From NCBI GenBank assembly GCA_900764045.1, contig CAAFMN010000050.1, forward strand, positions 1 to 22,105: a stretch of 22,105 bases of DNA. The letters run 5' to 3'. This stretch comes from Clostridia bacterium (lineage in GTDB: Bacteria > Bacillota > Clostridia > Lachnospirales > Bianqueaceae). The notes below the pieces were generated by a model. It searched no databases, was not told where the DNA came from, and saw only the letters and a program-made list of their open reading frames with translations. Below, in pieces: positions 8,499-16,556 of the stretch. Each line of letters begins with the position of its first letter. Within the stretch, counting starts at the first letter, position 1. A program made the translations under genes and the position numbers.

Positions 8499-9344
8499 AT
8501 GAGTGAATCTTCCGATTCGAATCGAATGACGCCTGCCGTTCAGGTACTGCGGCGGCTGATCGTTTCACCGCTATTCAAGCTGACAGTCATACTCTATATG
8601 CTGACTGCGGTTTATAATATTGTATTGATCATACAGGATAAATCGTTTTTTTATCAGTATATTGCCATGCTGCAGCGGACAATGGAAGAGATGCTCGTGC
8701 TTCCGAGCGGGATACTGATTCATGTTACACAGGGAATCTATGCCATGGGTCCCGTTGTGGTCGTACTGATCTTCGTGCCGGAGGTGCTGCGTTTTCTGGG
8801 AATGATGATGCTTGGAATATCTGTAGACAAACTGCAGGGGCCGACCCGGGAAACGGGCGGACTTTCGATTCTGCAGGCCGCTTTTATTTTAGAAGGTGTC
8901 TTTTATACGCTGATCGACCTTTTGATTACAGGAATTATTTTTCTGGGGATGCTGGGGGAGATCAAAACCGGTCAGATGAACGGAGGCAGTGCGATTCTGT
9001 ATACGATTCTCTTTCTGGCGGCAGCGGCAGCGGCGGTACTCATCATTGCCTATACAGTCAATATGAGCAGAACGATACGGAGTATCCGCGCTACAATGCG
9101 GGATGGAGAGGTCAGAAACGGAGTTTCATTGTATGTGATTCTTATCAATTTGATCATGAGTGTGATTCTGGCGGTGGCATCGCTGCAGACCTTTCATTTT
9201 ACCGAAGTGGGAGGGATGCTTGTATCCGGCGTGGGGATCGCGATTCTGCTGTTGATCACCTTGGGACTCGCCTGGTATAGGAAGCAGATGCAGATTTTAG
9301 CGGCAGAAAAGGTTCAAATAAAAAGGAAAAAAGAGAATGAATAA
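8499..9344 (+). CDS. Six-helix membrane protein of unknown function
   Basis: I do not recognise a family. The 281-residue product has six predicted transmembrane segments at about 26-46, 83-105, 122-152, 165-187, 209-229 and 238-260, a short hydrophilic N-terminus (MSESSDSNRMTP) and a strongly basic C-terminal tail (KVQIKRKKENE) that by the positive-inside rule would be cytoplasmic. There is no signal peptide, ATP-binding motif or obvious catalytic residue pattern. The fourth helix has a run of alanines (LFLAAAAAAVLII). The ATG has an AAAGGGTGG ribosome binding site, and the gene overlaps degV by eight bases, so the two are co-translated. A link to membrane lipids is possible given DegV's fatty-acid-binding role, but that is only inference from context. 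Confidence 0.85.
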   Translation: MSESSDSNRMTPAVQVLRRLIVSPLFKLTVILYMLTAVYNIVLIIQDKSFFYQYIAMLQRTMEEMLVLPSGILIHVTQGIYAMGPVVVVLIFVPEVLRFLGMMMLGISVDKLQGPTRETGGLSILQAAFILEGVFYTLIDLLITGIIFLGMLGEIKTGQMNGGSAILYTILFLAAAAAAVLIIAYTVNMSRTIRSIRATMRDGEVRNGVSLYVILINLIMSVILAVASLQTFHFTEVGGMLVSGVGIAILLLITLGLAWYRKQMQILAAEKVQIKRKKENE

Positions 9345-10212
9345 AAAGGTTGCAATCGTAACGGACAGTAATAGCGGAATAACGCAGCAACAGGCAGAAG
9401 AATTGGGAATATCCGTAGTCCCTATGCCATTTGATGTGGAGGGACAGGCTTTTTATGAAGATATCAACCTGACACAGGAGCAATTCTACGAGAAATTGGC
9501 TCAGGATGTTGATATTATAACGTCGCAGCCGTCTCCGGAGTCGGTAACGGCATTATGGGAACGTCTTTTACAGGAATATGATGAAGTCGTGCATATCCCG
9601 ATGTCCAGCGGACTCAGCGGTTCCTGTCAGACGGCGGTCATGCTCGCGGAAGAATACGGAGGAAGGGTACAGGTTGTCAATAACCAGAGGATCAGCGTGA
9701 CGCAGCGCAGGTCGGTATTGGATGCCCTGGAGATGAGAGAGCATGGTATGAGTGCGTCCGAGATCCGGGAGCTTCTGGAAAGGGTACGTCTGGAGAGTGG
9801 AATCTATATCATGGTAGATACGCTCAAATATCTCCGTAAGGGCGGCCGGATTACCCCGGCGGCAGCGGCGTTGGGAACATTGTTCCGAATCAAACCGGTG
9901 CTGCAGATTCATGGAGAGAGGCTGGATGCCTTCGCAAAAGCAAGGACGGTGCAGCAGGCGAAGTTGTTGATGCTGAATGCGCTCAAAAACGATATTGAAC
10001 ATACATCCGGCGGCGAAGTTGATGTAGATGATATTCATTTTCAGATTGCGCATACCTGCAATGAAGAGGAAGCGATGGATCTGAAGCAGCAGATGCAGGA
10101 GATGTTTTCTGGTTGTGGGGAGATCTATGTCGATCGGCTGTCGCTCAGCGTATCCTGTCATATCGGACCGGGAGCCTTGGCTGTCGCATATACAAGAAAA
10201 GTACGGTATTAA
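9337..10212 (+). CDS. DegV family fatty-acid-binding protein
   Basis: DegV/FakB proteins bind a fatty acid and present it to the kinase FakA for phosphorylation, feeding exogenous fatty acids into phospholipid synthesis. The 291-residue protein matches the family length (about 280-290) and shows its landmarks: VTDSNSGIT at 8-16, TSQPSPES at 62-69 and the lipid-head-binding MSSGLSGSCQ at 89-98, followed by a middle segment LKYLRKGGRI typical of DegV. No fakA gene is in the window, so the partner must be elsewhere, or this is one of the several DegV paralogues that Clostridia carry with unknown ligands. The start overlaps the preceding membrane protein gene by eight bases. Confidence 0.93.
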   Translation: MNKKVAIVTDSNSGITQQQAEELGISVVPMPFDVEGQAFYEDINLTQEQFYEKLAQDVDIITSQPSPESVTALWERLLQEYDEVVHIPMSSGLSGSCQTAVMLAEEYGGRVQVVNNQRISVTQRRSVLDALEMREHGMSASEIRELLERVRLESGIYIMVDTLKYLRKGGRITPAAAALGTLFRIKPVLQIHGERLDAFAKARTVQQAKLLMLNALKNDIEHTSGGEVDVDDIHFQIAHTCNEEEAMDLKQQMQEMFSGCGEIYVDRLSLSVSCHIGPGALAVAYTRKVRY

Positions 10213-10219
10213 ATGGATC

Positions 10220-10246
10220 GGGTGTGTCTTATGTCACGCCCTTTTT
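10220..10246 (+). terminator. Weak terminator or attenuator between degV and trkA
   Basis: GGGTGTG (10220-10226) pairs with CACGCCC (10235-10241), with one T-G wobble and an 8-base loop, and is followed by five T. The stem is short, and I see no convincing promoter between it and trkA at 10268, so it probably lets part of the transcription through. Confidence 0.6.
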
Positions 10247-10267
10247 ATGTAGAGGAGCGGTATATTT

Positions 10268-11668
10268 ATGTTTCATACCTCAAAGAACGCAGAGAAAAAG
10301 GGACTGAACATCATTATTGTCGGCTGCGGCAAGGTGGGTTCTGCATTGGTGGAGCAGTTGAGCCAGGAGAGCAATGATATTACGATCATCGATAAAAACG
10401 CGGCCAAGGTGCAGGAGCTAAGCGATCATTACGACGTGATGGGGATCGTTGGCAACGGCGCGAGCTACAGTGTGCAGATGGAGGCCGGGATTGAACAGAC
10501 GGATCTCATCATTGCGGTGACGGAGTCGGATGAGCTCAATCTACTGTGCTGTACGGTGGCGAAGCGGGTCGGAAACTGCGCGGCGATTGCGAGAGTCCGC
10601 ACACCGGACTACAGCAAGGAAGTTGGGTATCTTCGGGAGAAGCTGGGCCTGACGATGATCATCAATCCGGAACTTGAGGCAGCGCGGGAAGCGGCGCGGA
10701 TTCTCTATCTTCCCAGTGCCCTGGAGGTCAATTCGTTTGCGCATGGGCAGGCAGAAATGATTAAGTTTAAGATTCCCAAGAACAACGTTCTGGACGGAAT
10801 GAGCATTGCCTATCTGGGTGGGAAGTTTGCGGAGAATATCCTGATCTGCGTTGTGGAACGGGAAGGGAGAATCTATATTCCCTCAGGAAGCTTTCGAATG
10901 GAGCATGGAGATACTATTTCCTTTGTAGCGCCTCGAAATACGGCACGTCCCTTTTTGGAAAAAATCGGTTTTAATACAAGTCAGGTCAAAAATACGATGA
11001 TTATCGGAGGCGGAAAAGCCGCGTATTACCTCGCCAGACAGCTCCTGCAGTCGGGGATCGATGTCAAAATCATTGAAAACGACAGAGAACGATGCGAGGA
11101 GCTGAGTGTTCTGCTGCCACATGCCGTGATCATCAATGGAGACGGCTCCAATGAAGAGCTGCTCAAAGAAGAGGGAATCGAGTATGCGGATTCCTTTGTG
11201 CCGTTGACAGGAATCGATGAAGAGAATATTCTGCTCACGTTGTATGCAAGACAGGTGTCTAAGGCCAAGGTGATTACCAAGATCAATCGTATTACCTTCA
11301 ACAGCGTCATCAACCGGCTGGATCTGGGAAGTGTAATCTATCCGCGGTATATCACGTCCGAGGCGATCATTGCGTATGCCAGAGCGAAAAAGAATTCCAT
11401 GAACAGCAATATAGAGACACTCTACCATATGTTTGATCACCGCGTAGAAGCGATTGAGTTCCGTGTGGATGAGGAGTCCGAGGTTACAGGGATATCCCTG
11501 ACAGAGCTGCAGTTAAAGTCCGACCTTCTGATTGCTTTTATCAATCGGAATGGCAGTATTATTATTCCTAGTGGTCGTGATTGCATACTAAAGGGCGATA
11601 CGGTTATGATTGTAACGACGCATACCGGGTTTCATGATCTCAAGGATATTCTGAGGGAAACACGATGA
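10268..11668 (+). CDS. trkA: Trk potassium uptake regulatory subunit TrkA
   Basis: TrkA is the cytoplasmic, nucleotide-binding gating ring of the Trk potassium channel/transporter. The 466-residue protein contains two tandem RCK modules. The first Rossmann motif is VGCGKVG (18-24) with the acidic nucleotide-binding residue in TIIDKN; the second is IIGGGKAAYYLA (about 245-256) with VKIIEND. TrkA-C subdomains lie between and after them. The start at 10268 follows GAGGAG (10252-10257) ten bases upstream; it adds about 13 residues before the usual beginning (LNIIIVGCGKVG), and no better start is visible. The stop overlaps the trkH start (ATGA), so the two subunits are made together. Confidence 0.96.
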   Translation: MFHTSKNAEKKGLNIIIVGCGKVGSALVEQLSQESNDITIIDKNAAKVQELSDHYDVMGIVGNGASYSVQMEAGIEQTDLIIAVTESDELNLLCCTVAKRVGNCAAIARVRTPDYSKEVGYLREKLGLTMIINPELEAAREAARILYLPSALEVNSFAHGQAEMIKFKIPKNNVLDGMSIAYLGGKFAENILICVVEREGRIYIPSGSFRMEHGDTISFVAPRNTARPFLEKIGFNTSQVKNTMIIGGGKAAYYLARQLLQSGIDVKIIENDRERCEELSVLLPHAVIINGDGSNEELLKEEGIEYADSFVPLTGIDEENILLTLYARQVSKAKVITKINRITFNSVINRLDLGSVIYPRYITSEAIIAYARAKKNSMNSNIETLYHMFDHRVEAIEFRVDEESEVTGISLTELQLKSDLLIAFINRNGSIIIPSGRDCILKGDTVMIVTTHTGFHDLKDILRETR

Positions 11669-13137
11669 ACTATTCGATGATCCTGTATATTTTAGGGCAT
11701 GTCCTGCGGATTGAAGGGGCGTTTATGGCGATGCCTGCGCTTGTGGGACTTCTCTATCATGAGGGAGAGGGTTTTGCTTACTTATTTATCGGCATTGCCG
11801 CGGTTTTGACGGGAACCTTTCTTAGCCGAAAAAAGCCGGAGAGAAATGTTTTTTACCTGAAGGATGGATGTATCGCGACTTCTCTGAGCTGGATTCTTAT
11901 GAGTCTTGTAGGAGGCCTTCCCTTTATTATGACTGGTGAGATTCCGTCTTTCGTGGATGCTCTCTTTGAGACGGTTTCCGGCTTCACGACGACCGGTGCC
12001 AGCATTCTCAGAGATGTAGAAGCGATGTCCTACACATCGCTTTTTTGGAGAAACTTTACGAACTGGATCGGCGGTATGGGTGTCCTGGTATTTCTGCTAG
12101 CCATCGTTCCGCTCAGCGGTGGTTCCAATATCAATCTGATGCGGGCGGAGAGCCCAGGCCCCGCGGTGGAGAAGCTTCGGCCCAAGATGAAGTATACAGC
12201 GCAGATTCTGTATCTGATCTATATTATTATGACGCTGGTTGAGTTTATTCTGCTGCTGGCAGGAGGAATGCCGGCTTTTGACGCGATCACCCATACCTTC
12301 GGCACGGCCGGAACCGGCGGCTTTGGGATTAAAAACAGCAGCCTGGGTGGGTATTCGCCCTATTGCCAATGGGTCGTTACGATTTTTATGATCCTCTTCG
12401 GAGTGAATTTCAATGCGTATTATCTGATGCTGTTTCGGCGTTTCCGTAAGGCGTTTGCGATGGAAGAGGTCCGCTGGTATTTTATTCTGATTGCAGGAGC
12501 TTCGGCTTTGATTTTTATAGATATCGTCCGTCTCTATCCGACGGTATTTGAATCCCTGACGCATGCGGTCTTTCAGGTGTCCTCGATCATCACGACGACA
12601 GGATTTTCTACGACGGATTTTAACCTGTGGTCTCCTTCCAGCAAATGGATCTTGATCACGCTGATGTTTATCGGTGCCTGTGCGGGAAGTACCGGCGGAG
12701 GGATCAAGGTATCCAGAGTTATCATCACGATTAAAGCCGTATGCAGAGAGCTGCGCACCTATATCCATCCCAAGAGTATCCAGAACGTCAAGATCGATGA
12801 TAAGCAGGTCAGTCCGGAAATTATCCGCTCGATCAATGTATATCTGATCACTCTGGTTATAATCTTTGTGATGTCCGTGTTTTTGATTTCATTAGAAGGG
12901 TATGATCTCGTCACGAATTTCTCGGCTGTGGCGACGACTTTGAACAATATCGGCCCCGGGCTGGAGCTTGTAGGACCGACACAGAATTTTGCCCTGTTTT
13001 CACCATTTTCCAAGTTGGTGTTGATATTTGATATGCTGGCAGGAAGGCTGGAACTCTTTCCGTTGCTGCTGCTGTTCCATCCATCAATCTGGAAGGATGC
13101 GGCGCAGAGAATGCGGATTATAAAAAATAAAACATGA
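11665..13137 (+). CDS. trkH: Trk potassium uptake membrane subunit TrkH
   Basis: TrkH is the ion-conducting membrane subunit, built from four membrane-pore-membrane repeats. The 490-residue protein shows all four filter loops: GFTTTGAS (106-113), FGTAGTGGFG (212-221), ITTTGFSTTD (309-318) and LNNIGPG (426-432). The intramembrane gating loop is visible as CAGSTGGGIKVSR (339-351). Length is typical for TrkH (about 480-490). It starts within the last codon of trkA and partners with it. Thirteen bases separate its stop from the following glycoside hydrolase gene, with no terminator, so that gene probably shares the transcript. Confidence 0.96.
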   Translation: MNYSMILYILGHVLRIEGAFMAMPALVGLLYHEGEGFAYLFIGIAAVLTGTFLSRKKPERNVFYLKDGCIATSLSWILMSLVGGLPFIMTGEIPSFVDALFETVSGFTTTGASILRDVEAMSYTSLFWRNFTNWIGGMGVLVFLLAIVPLSGGSNINLMRAESPGPAVEKLRPKMKYTAQILYLIYIIMTLVEFILLLAGGMPAFDAITHTFGTAGTGGFGIKNSSLGGYSPYCQWVVTIFMILFGVNFNAYYLMLFRRFRKAFAMEEVRWYFILIAGASALIFIDIVRLYPTVFESLTHAVFQVSSIITTTGFSTTDFNLWSPSSKWILITLMFIGACAGSTGGGIKVSRVIITIKAVCRELRTYIHPKSIQNVKIDDKQVSPEIIRSINVYLITLVIIFVMSVFLISLEGYDLVTNFSAVATTLNNIGPGLELVGPTQNFALFSPFSKLVLIFDMLAGRLELFPLLLLFHPSIWKDAAQRMRIIKNKT

Positions 13138-13150
13138 TGGGAGGCCCGCT

Positions 13151-15106
13151 ATGGAAAAGTGTCAAGTCAAAAGTCCTTATGCAGCAGCAAGGCCGATGGA
13201 GCCTTTGCAGAACCATTGGACAGGAGGATTATGGAAGGAACGGTATGACACCTGCGCGCAGGAGACAGTCGGATTCATTCGTTCCCTTTTCGAGAATCCA
13301 CAGATTTTTCACGTGGTAGAGAACTTTCAGATCGCGGCAGGACTTCAGGAGGGTTCTTTTAAAGGTACACCCTTTGGAGACGGAGATTTTTATAAGTGGA
13401 TGGAAGGTGCCAGTTATATTGCGGCGGCCAATCATGACGAGAAGCTGCTGCAGGAGTTAGACGGTTATATTGAACTGATCGGCAAGGCGCAGCTCCCGGA
13501 CGGATATATTTCAACCAAACAGATTATCGGAGAGCGTCAGGGCAATGGCGTATCCCGTCAGGGGGATATCAATGATTTTGAGGTCTATAATATCGGACAC
13601 CTGCTGACAGCGGCCTGCCTACATTATAAGATGACAGGCAAAACCAATTTTATGGAGATCGCGGAAAAGGCGGCGCAGTACCTGAAGAATCTGTATGAAG
13701 AAGCGGCTAGAACGGGAGAGGTCAAAACGGCTGTGTGTCCTTCGCATTATATGGGATTGATCGATATGTACCGCACAAGCGGCAATCAGGAATATCTGAA
13801 ATTGGCGGAGCTGTCGATTAACCTGCGGGATTCCGTGAAGAACGGTCTGGATGACAATCAGGACAGGATCCCATTGCGGACACATGAAAAGATCGTGGGA
13901 CATGCCGTGCGCTCAACTTATCTTTACGCGGGAGTGGCGGACCTTTATGCGGAGACTGGAGAAGAGGCGCTGCGGACAATGCTGGACAAGGTATGGACCA
14001 GTTGCGTACAGAAAAAGCTCTACATAACCGGTGGTGTCGGGGCTCTGTATAACGGTGTGTCGCCATATGGCAATTTCTGGCATGACCAGAAGATGCACCA
14101 GGCTTTTGGATACGAATATCAGCTTCCGAATGTCACCGCTTATAATGAGACTTGCGCGGCGCTGGGCAATATCTTCTGGAATTACAGGATGTTCCTTTTG
14201 CGTCCGGAAGCGGTCTATTTTGATGTGATTGAACGGACGATGCTGAATGTGGCGCTTGCGGCAATCAGCCTGGAAGGAAAAGAGTTTTTCTATGAGAACA
14301 TGCTGCGCCGGGCCAAGCAGCTGGATTATGAGCTGTGCTGGCCGCTGCACCGAACCGGAGTGATCAGCAGTTTCTGCTGTCCTCCCAATCTGATGCGGAC
14401 GATTGCGGAGTCAGCGCAGTATGCCTATGTGTTTTCCAAAGACGCGGTCTGGACCGGAATCTATGGAGACTGTGAGGCACAGGTTGTGCTGGAGAACGGC
14501 GCGGACTTTACGATGCGGCAGGAGACCCAGTATCCCTATGACGGAACCATCGTGCTAAGCGTAGGAGAGGTCCGTGGAGATCAGGCTTTCCAGCTGATGA
14601 TTCGGATTCCCGGCTGGGCGCAGGGCGGATATGTAGAGTATCAGGGCAAGAAGCGGGAGCTTTCCGAACGGGACTCCGGTACGTATCTGGAGGTTTTGAT
14701 TAATTCCCCCAGAGATATGGTTGTAAAGATATCGCTGGATATGCCGACGCGTATGACTGAGGCACATCCATTGGTGGAGGAGTGTGTCGGACAGATTGCG
14801 GTGGAGCGTGGCCCGCTGGTGTATTGTATGGAGACGCCGGATGCCGAAGTAGATACGTTGGACCGTGTAGTTCTGGATGCCGACACGGAATTTGAGACAG
14901 AAGAGGCAGAGATTACAGGCAGAAGGCTTCTGGCCCTGCGGACGCAGGCTCTGCTTCGTGAGCCTCTGGGAGATACTCTATACCGTACTTATAAGCCGGA
15001 GAAAACCAGTACAATCTCGGTTCGTTTGATTCCATATTATGCATGGGATAACCGGAGTCGGGACGGAGAGATGAAAATCTGGATGCCGGTTCGTTATCGG
15101 CGCTGA
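13151..15106 (+). CDS. Glycoside hydrolase family 127-type beta-L-arabinofuranosidase (DUF1680)
   Basis: This family removes L-arabinofuranose from plant glycans and hydroxyproline-rich glycoproteins by a retaining mechanism using a zinc-bound cysteine nucleophile. The 651-residue protein has no signal peptide and should act in the cytoplasm on imported short glycans. The zinc cluster predicted from the characterised Bifidobacterium enzyme HypBA1 is complete: Glu333 and Cys335 in AYNETCAALGN, and Cys409-Cys410 in SSFCCPPNLMRT. An (alpha/alpha)6 barrel spans about 10-420, followed by beta-rich domains. Other conserved blocks are GHAVRSTYLYAG and KKLYITGGVG. GGGAGG lies six bases before the ATG. 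The related family GH146 shares the fold, so exact specificity is uncertain. Its position directly behind trkAH rather than in a glycan-utilisation cluster is odd. Confidence 0.92.
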   Translation: MEKCQVKSPYAAARPMEPLQNHWTGGLWKERYDTCAQETVGFIRSLFENPQIFHVVENFQIAAGLQEGSFKGTPFGDGDFYKWMEGASYIAAANHDEKLLQELDGYIELIGKAQLPDGYISTKQIIGERQGNGVSRQGDINDFEVYNIGHLLTAACLHYKMTGKTNFMEIAEKAAQYLKNLYEEAARTGEVKTAVCPSHYMGLIDMYRTSGNQEYLKLAELSINLRDSVKNGLDDNQDRIPLRTHEKIVGHAVRSTYLYAGVADLYAETGEEALRTMLDKVWTSCVQKKLYITGGVGALYNGVSPYGNFWHDQKMHQAFGYEYQLPNVTAYNETCAALGNIFWNYRMFLLRPEAVYFDVIERTMLNVALAAISLEGKEFFYENMLRRAKQLDYELCWPLHRTGVISSFCCPPNLMRTIAESAQYAYVFSKDAVWTGIYGDCEAQVVLENGADFTMRQETQYPYDGTIVLSVGEVRGDQAFQLMIRIPGWAQGGYVEYQGKKRELSERDSGTYLEVLINSPRDMVVKISLDMPTRMTEAHPLVEECVGQIAVERGPLVYCMETPDAEVDTLDRVVLDADTEFETEEAEITGRRLLALRTQALLREPLGDTLYRTYKPEKTSTISVRLIPYYAWDNRSRDGEMKIWMPVRYRR

Positions 15107-15118
15107 GGAGGGAGAAAT

Positions 15119-15556
15119 ATGAGCGAGCAGGAAGCCAATGAGATTCTATGGCAGGATCGTAAGCATCATATGTGGTTTCCGTTTAGTTTTACCAAGTATA
15201 CGGTGCAGGGCGGAAGACTGTATATCAAGAGGGGATTTTTATCCACGACCTATGATGAAACGCTCCTTTACCGGATTACGGATATATCCCTGCATAAGAC
15301 CTTGGGACAAAGAATTTACGGTACAGGAACCATCATTCTCAAAGTACAGGCCGACACGACGCCATGCCAGCATCTAGTCAATATTCGATATCCAGAAGAT
15401 GTGCGGAATTTCCTCTCGGAATTGATTGAAAAAGAACGCAGAAAATATGGAGTAGAGGGTCGGGAGATGTACGGAAGTACCGGAAAACCGCATCCGGGAC
15501 CCCATGGAGAATGCCCGGAGGGACTCGATATGGAAGTCCCTCCGGAAGAATTGTGA
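15119..15556 (+). CDS. Small bacterial PH-domain protein (YdbS/DUF304-like)
   Basis: The 145-residue product resembles bacterial PH-like domains. The core (about 15-105) has alternating beta strands, with YTVQGGRLYIKRGFLSTTYDE, LYRITDISLHKTLGQRIYGTGTIIL and the closing helix DVRNFLSELIEKERRKYG. There are no membrane helices, unlike many DUF304 members. A Gly/Pro/Glu-rich tail of about 30 residues follows and ends over an 11-bp hairpin. The start has a strong GAGGAGGGAG ribosome binding site and lies 12 bases after the hydrolase stop, so it is the last gene of the trkA-trkH-GH127 transcript. The function of soluble members of this group is not established. Family confidence is moderate because the call rests on pattern resemblance. 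Confidence 0.75.
   Translation: MSEQEANEILWQDRKHHMWFPFSFTKYTVQGGRLYIKRGFLSTTYDETLLYRITDISLHKTLGQRIYGTGTIILKVQADTTPCQHLVNIRYPEDVRNFLSELIEKERRKYGVEGREMYGSTGKPHPGPHGECPEGLDMEVPPEEL
15515..15545 (+). other. Perfect 11-bp GC-rich hairpin in the 3' end of the PH-domain gene
   Basis: CCGGAGGGACT (15515-15525) and AGTCCCTCCGG (15535-15545) are exact complements around a 9-base loop, ending 11 bases before the gene end. There is no T-run behind it, so it is not a standard terminator. It may act as a 3' mRNA-stabilising structure, or simply reflect the coded peptide. Confidence 0.5.
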
Positions 15557-15608
15557 TTCTATAATTTTCAGACATATTTTATGATTGCGAAATATTCAGA
15601 AAAGTGAT

Positions 15609-15637
15609 ACAATATCCCTCGTAAGGAGGGATATTGT
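15609..15637 (+). terminator. Perfect 12-bp hairpin: terminator of the trk operon or translation-blocking stem
   Basis: ACAATATCCCTC (15609-15620) pairs exactly with GAGGGATATTGT (15626-15637) around a GTAAG loop. The bases behind it are only moderately T-rich (TGTTTCC). The right arm also contains GGAGGG and a TTG that could begin the broken gene at 15634, so the stem would mask that start. Termination of the upstream operon is the simpler reading. Confidence 0.5.
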
Positions 15638-16255
15638 TGTTTCCAGTGATTTATTTCCTTTTCGTCTCCGCCAAATGCCTCTCGTATCGAGGTTCCTGGA
15701 GCTTGTCCCGCAAGCGTCACACTAACGGACATATGTATTATTACAAGCAAACTGCCGATAAGACCTGTTATGTGAAGCGCAGGGATGAACCTCAGGTTTT
15801 GGCCGAATACGATGAGCGTCGCGAAGCCCGCCAGCAAATGAAATTATATCAAGAGTTTGGGCTCGAAAAACTACCTCTGGATAAGGATGTATCCTTTGAC
15901 GGGATGGTTCTCGATTCCCGAGCCGAAATCATCCTCTATGATAGGCATTGTGAGTGAACATAACCGTCCGATTGATTCCAGCTCTTATAGCTATTGGCCG
16001 GATTTCACATTCACTATTAATGGCAAAAGAATGTATCTGGAGCATATGGGCAAATTAGACGACCCTCAATATCGTCGCAAACAGATCGAAAAGATCAGAA
16101 ACTACAAAACTCATGACATCCGGCTCGGAGAGAATCTGGTCATTACAAGCTCCCATAGACACTTTCAGGCACCCAGAATCCTCTGGCAATTAGTCATCCG
16201 CGGAGTTTTGTCAGCTGCTAAAGCAAGAAAAGTGATCAAAAAGAACAAAAAATGA
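15634..16255 (+). pseudogene. Frameshifted gene of a nuclease-fold-like family
   Basis: Two overlapping frames read as one protein. The first part (15634 to about 15940) contains RKRHTNGHMYYYKQ, a charged helix DERREARQQMKLYQE and LDSRAEIIL. The second (about 15944-16255) continues in the +1 frame with PIDSSSYSYWPDFTF, MYLEHMGKLDDPQYRRKQ and GENLVITSS. The order SRxE ... PDF ... EHxG is one I recall from widespread Clostridia proteins of PD-(D/E)XK-like appearance, where they form a single chain. A one-base insertion (or two-base loss) near 15940-15950 therefore seems to break the gene. The N-terminus also begins abruptly at a TTG within a hairpin, suggesting truncation. Its composition is more AT-rich than its neighbours. 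Sequencing error or programmed frameshifting are alternatives. No function can be claimed. Confidence 0.6.
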
Positions 16256-16309
16256 CAATTTTTATTATTGGTCCAACCTCCTTCAGAAGTCCGTCCCTCC
16301 ACGAAAAAT

Positions 16310-16537
16310 CTACCAGATTTTCTTGAAAATCCGGAGAAATCTGGTGTACCCAGGAGTCTCATTCTCCAAAGTGTACCAGGTATTTTTGAAAATCCAGAGG
16401 ATCCTATAAAAACTCTGGTACACCCAAGGGCCTCACTCTCTAAAGTGTACCAGATTATTTCGAAAATCCAGAAGAAACCTATAAAAACTCTGGTACACCC
16501 AAGAGTCTCATTCTCTAAGGTGTACCAGAGTTTTTGA
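16310..16537. repeat. Tandem array of about 75-bp palindromic repeats
   Basis: This 301-bp gene-free stretch (16256-16556) is mostly an array. Units begin with (G)GTGTACCAG, run through TTGAAAATCC, then contain the complementary CTGGTACACC, and end with a spacer AAGAGTCTCATTCTCTAA. Boundaries: a shortened, diverged unit at about 16310-16370, unit 1 at 16371-16444 (74 bp), unit 2 at 16445-16519 (75 bp), and a partial unit from 16520. Because each unit carries both arms, successive arms can pair within a unit or with the next unit, as in REP/BIME-type intergenic repeats. Left of the array (16256-16309) I see nothing; right of it is a short AAGGGGCCCCTT palindrome at 16537-16548. Confidence 0.85.
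16483..16535. terminator. Perfect 17-bp stem from two repeat arms, probable bidirectional terminator
   Basis: AAAAACTCTGGTACACC (16483-16499) and GGTGTACCAGAGTTTTT (16519-16535) are exact complements with a 19-base loop. An A-run on one side and a T-run on the other give both strands a U-tract, placed between the broken plus-strand gene and the convergent kinase gene ending at 16557. The loop is longer than in a classic terminator. Confidence 0.65.
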
Positions 16538-16556
16538 AGGGGCCCCTTACTGGGTT

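Noticed and set aside
15568..15837. An 89-codon hydrophobic minus-strand frame over the broken gene
   Set aside because: It lacks a ribosome binding site, crosses the hairpin, and is opposite the segment that matches a protein family on the plus strand.
16268..16537. An 89-codon frame with a repeated peptide (PIKTLVHPR)
   Set aside because: The peptide repeat comes from the about 75-bp DNA repeat being divisible by three in part of the array. There is no ribosome binding site, and the unit lengths 62 and 74 do not preserve frame.
16310..16537. CRISPR array
   Set aside because: The repeats are long palindromic units with conserved, not variable, spacers, and no cas genes are present.
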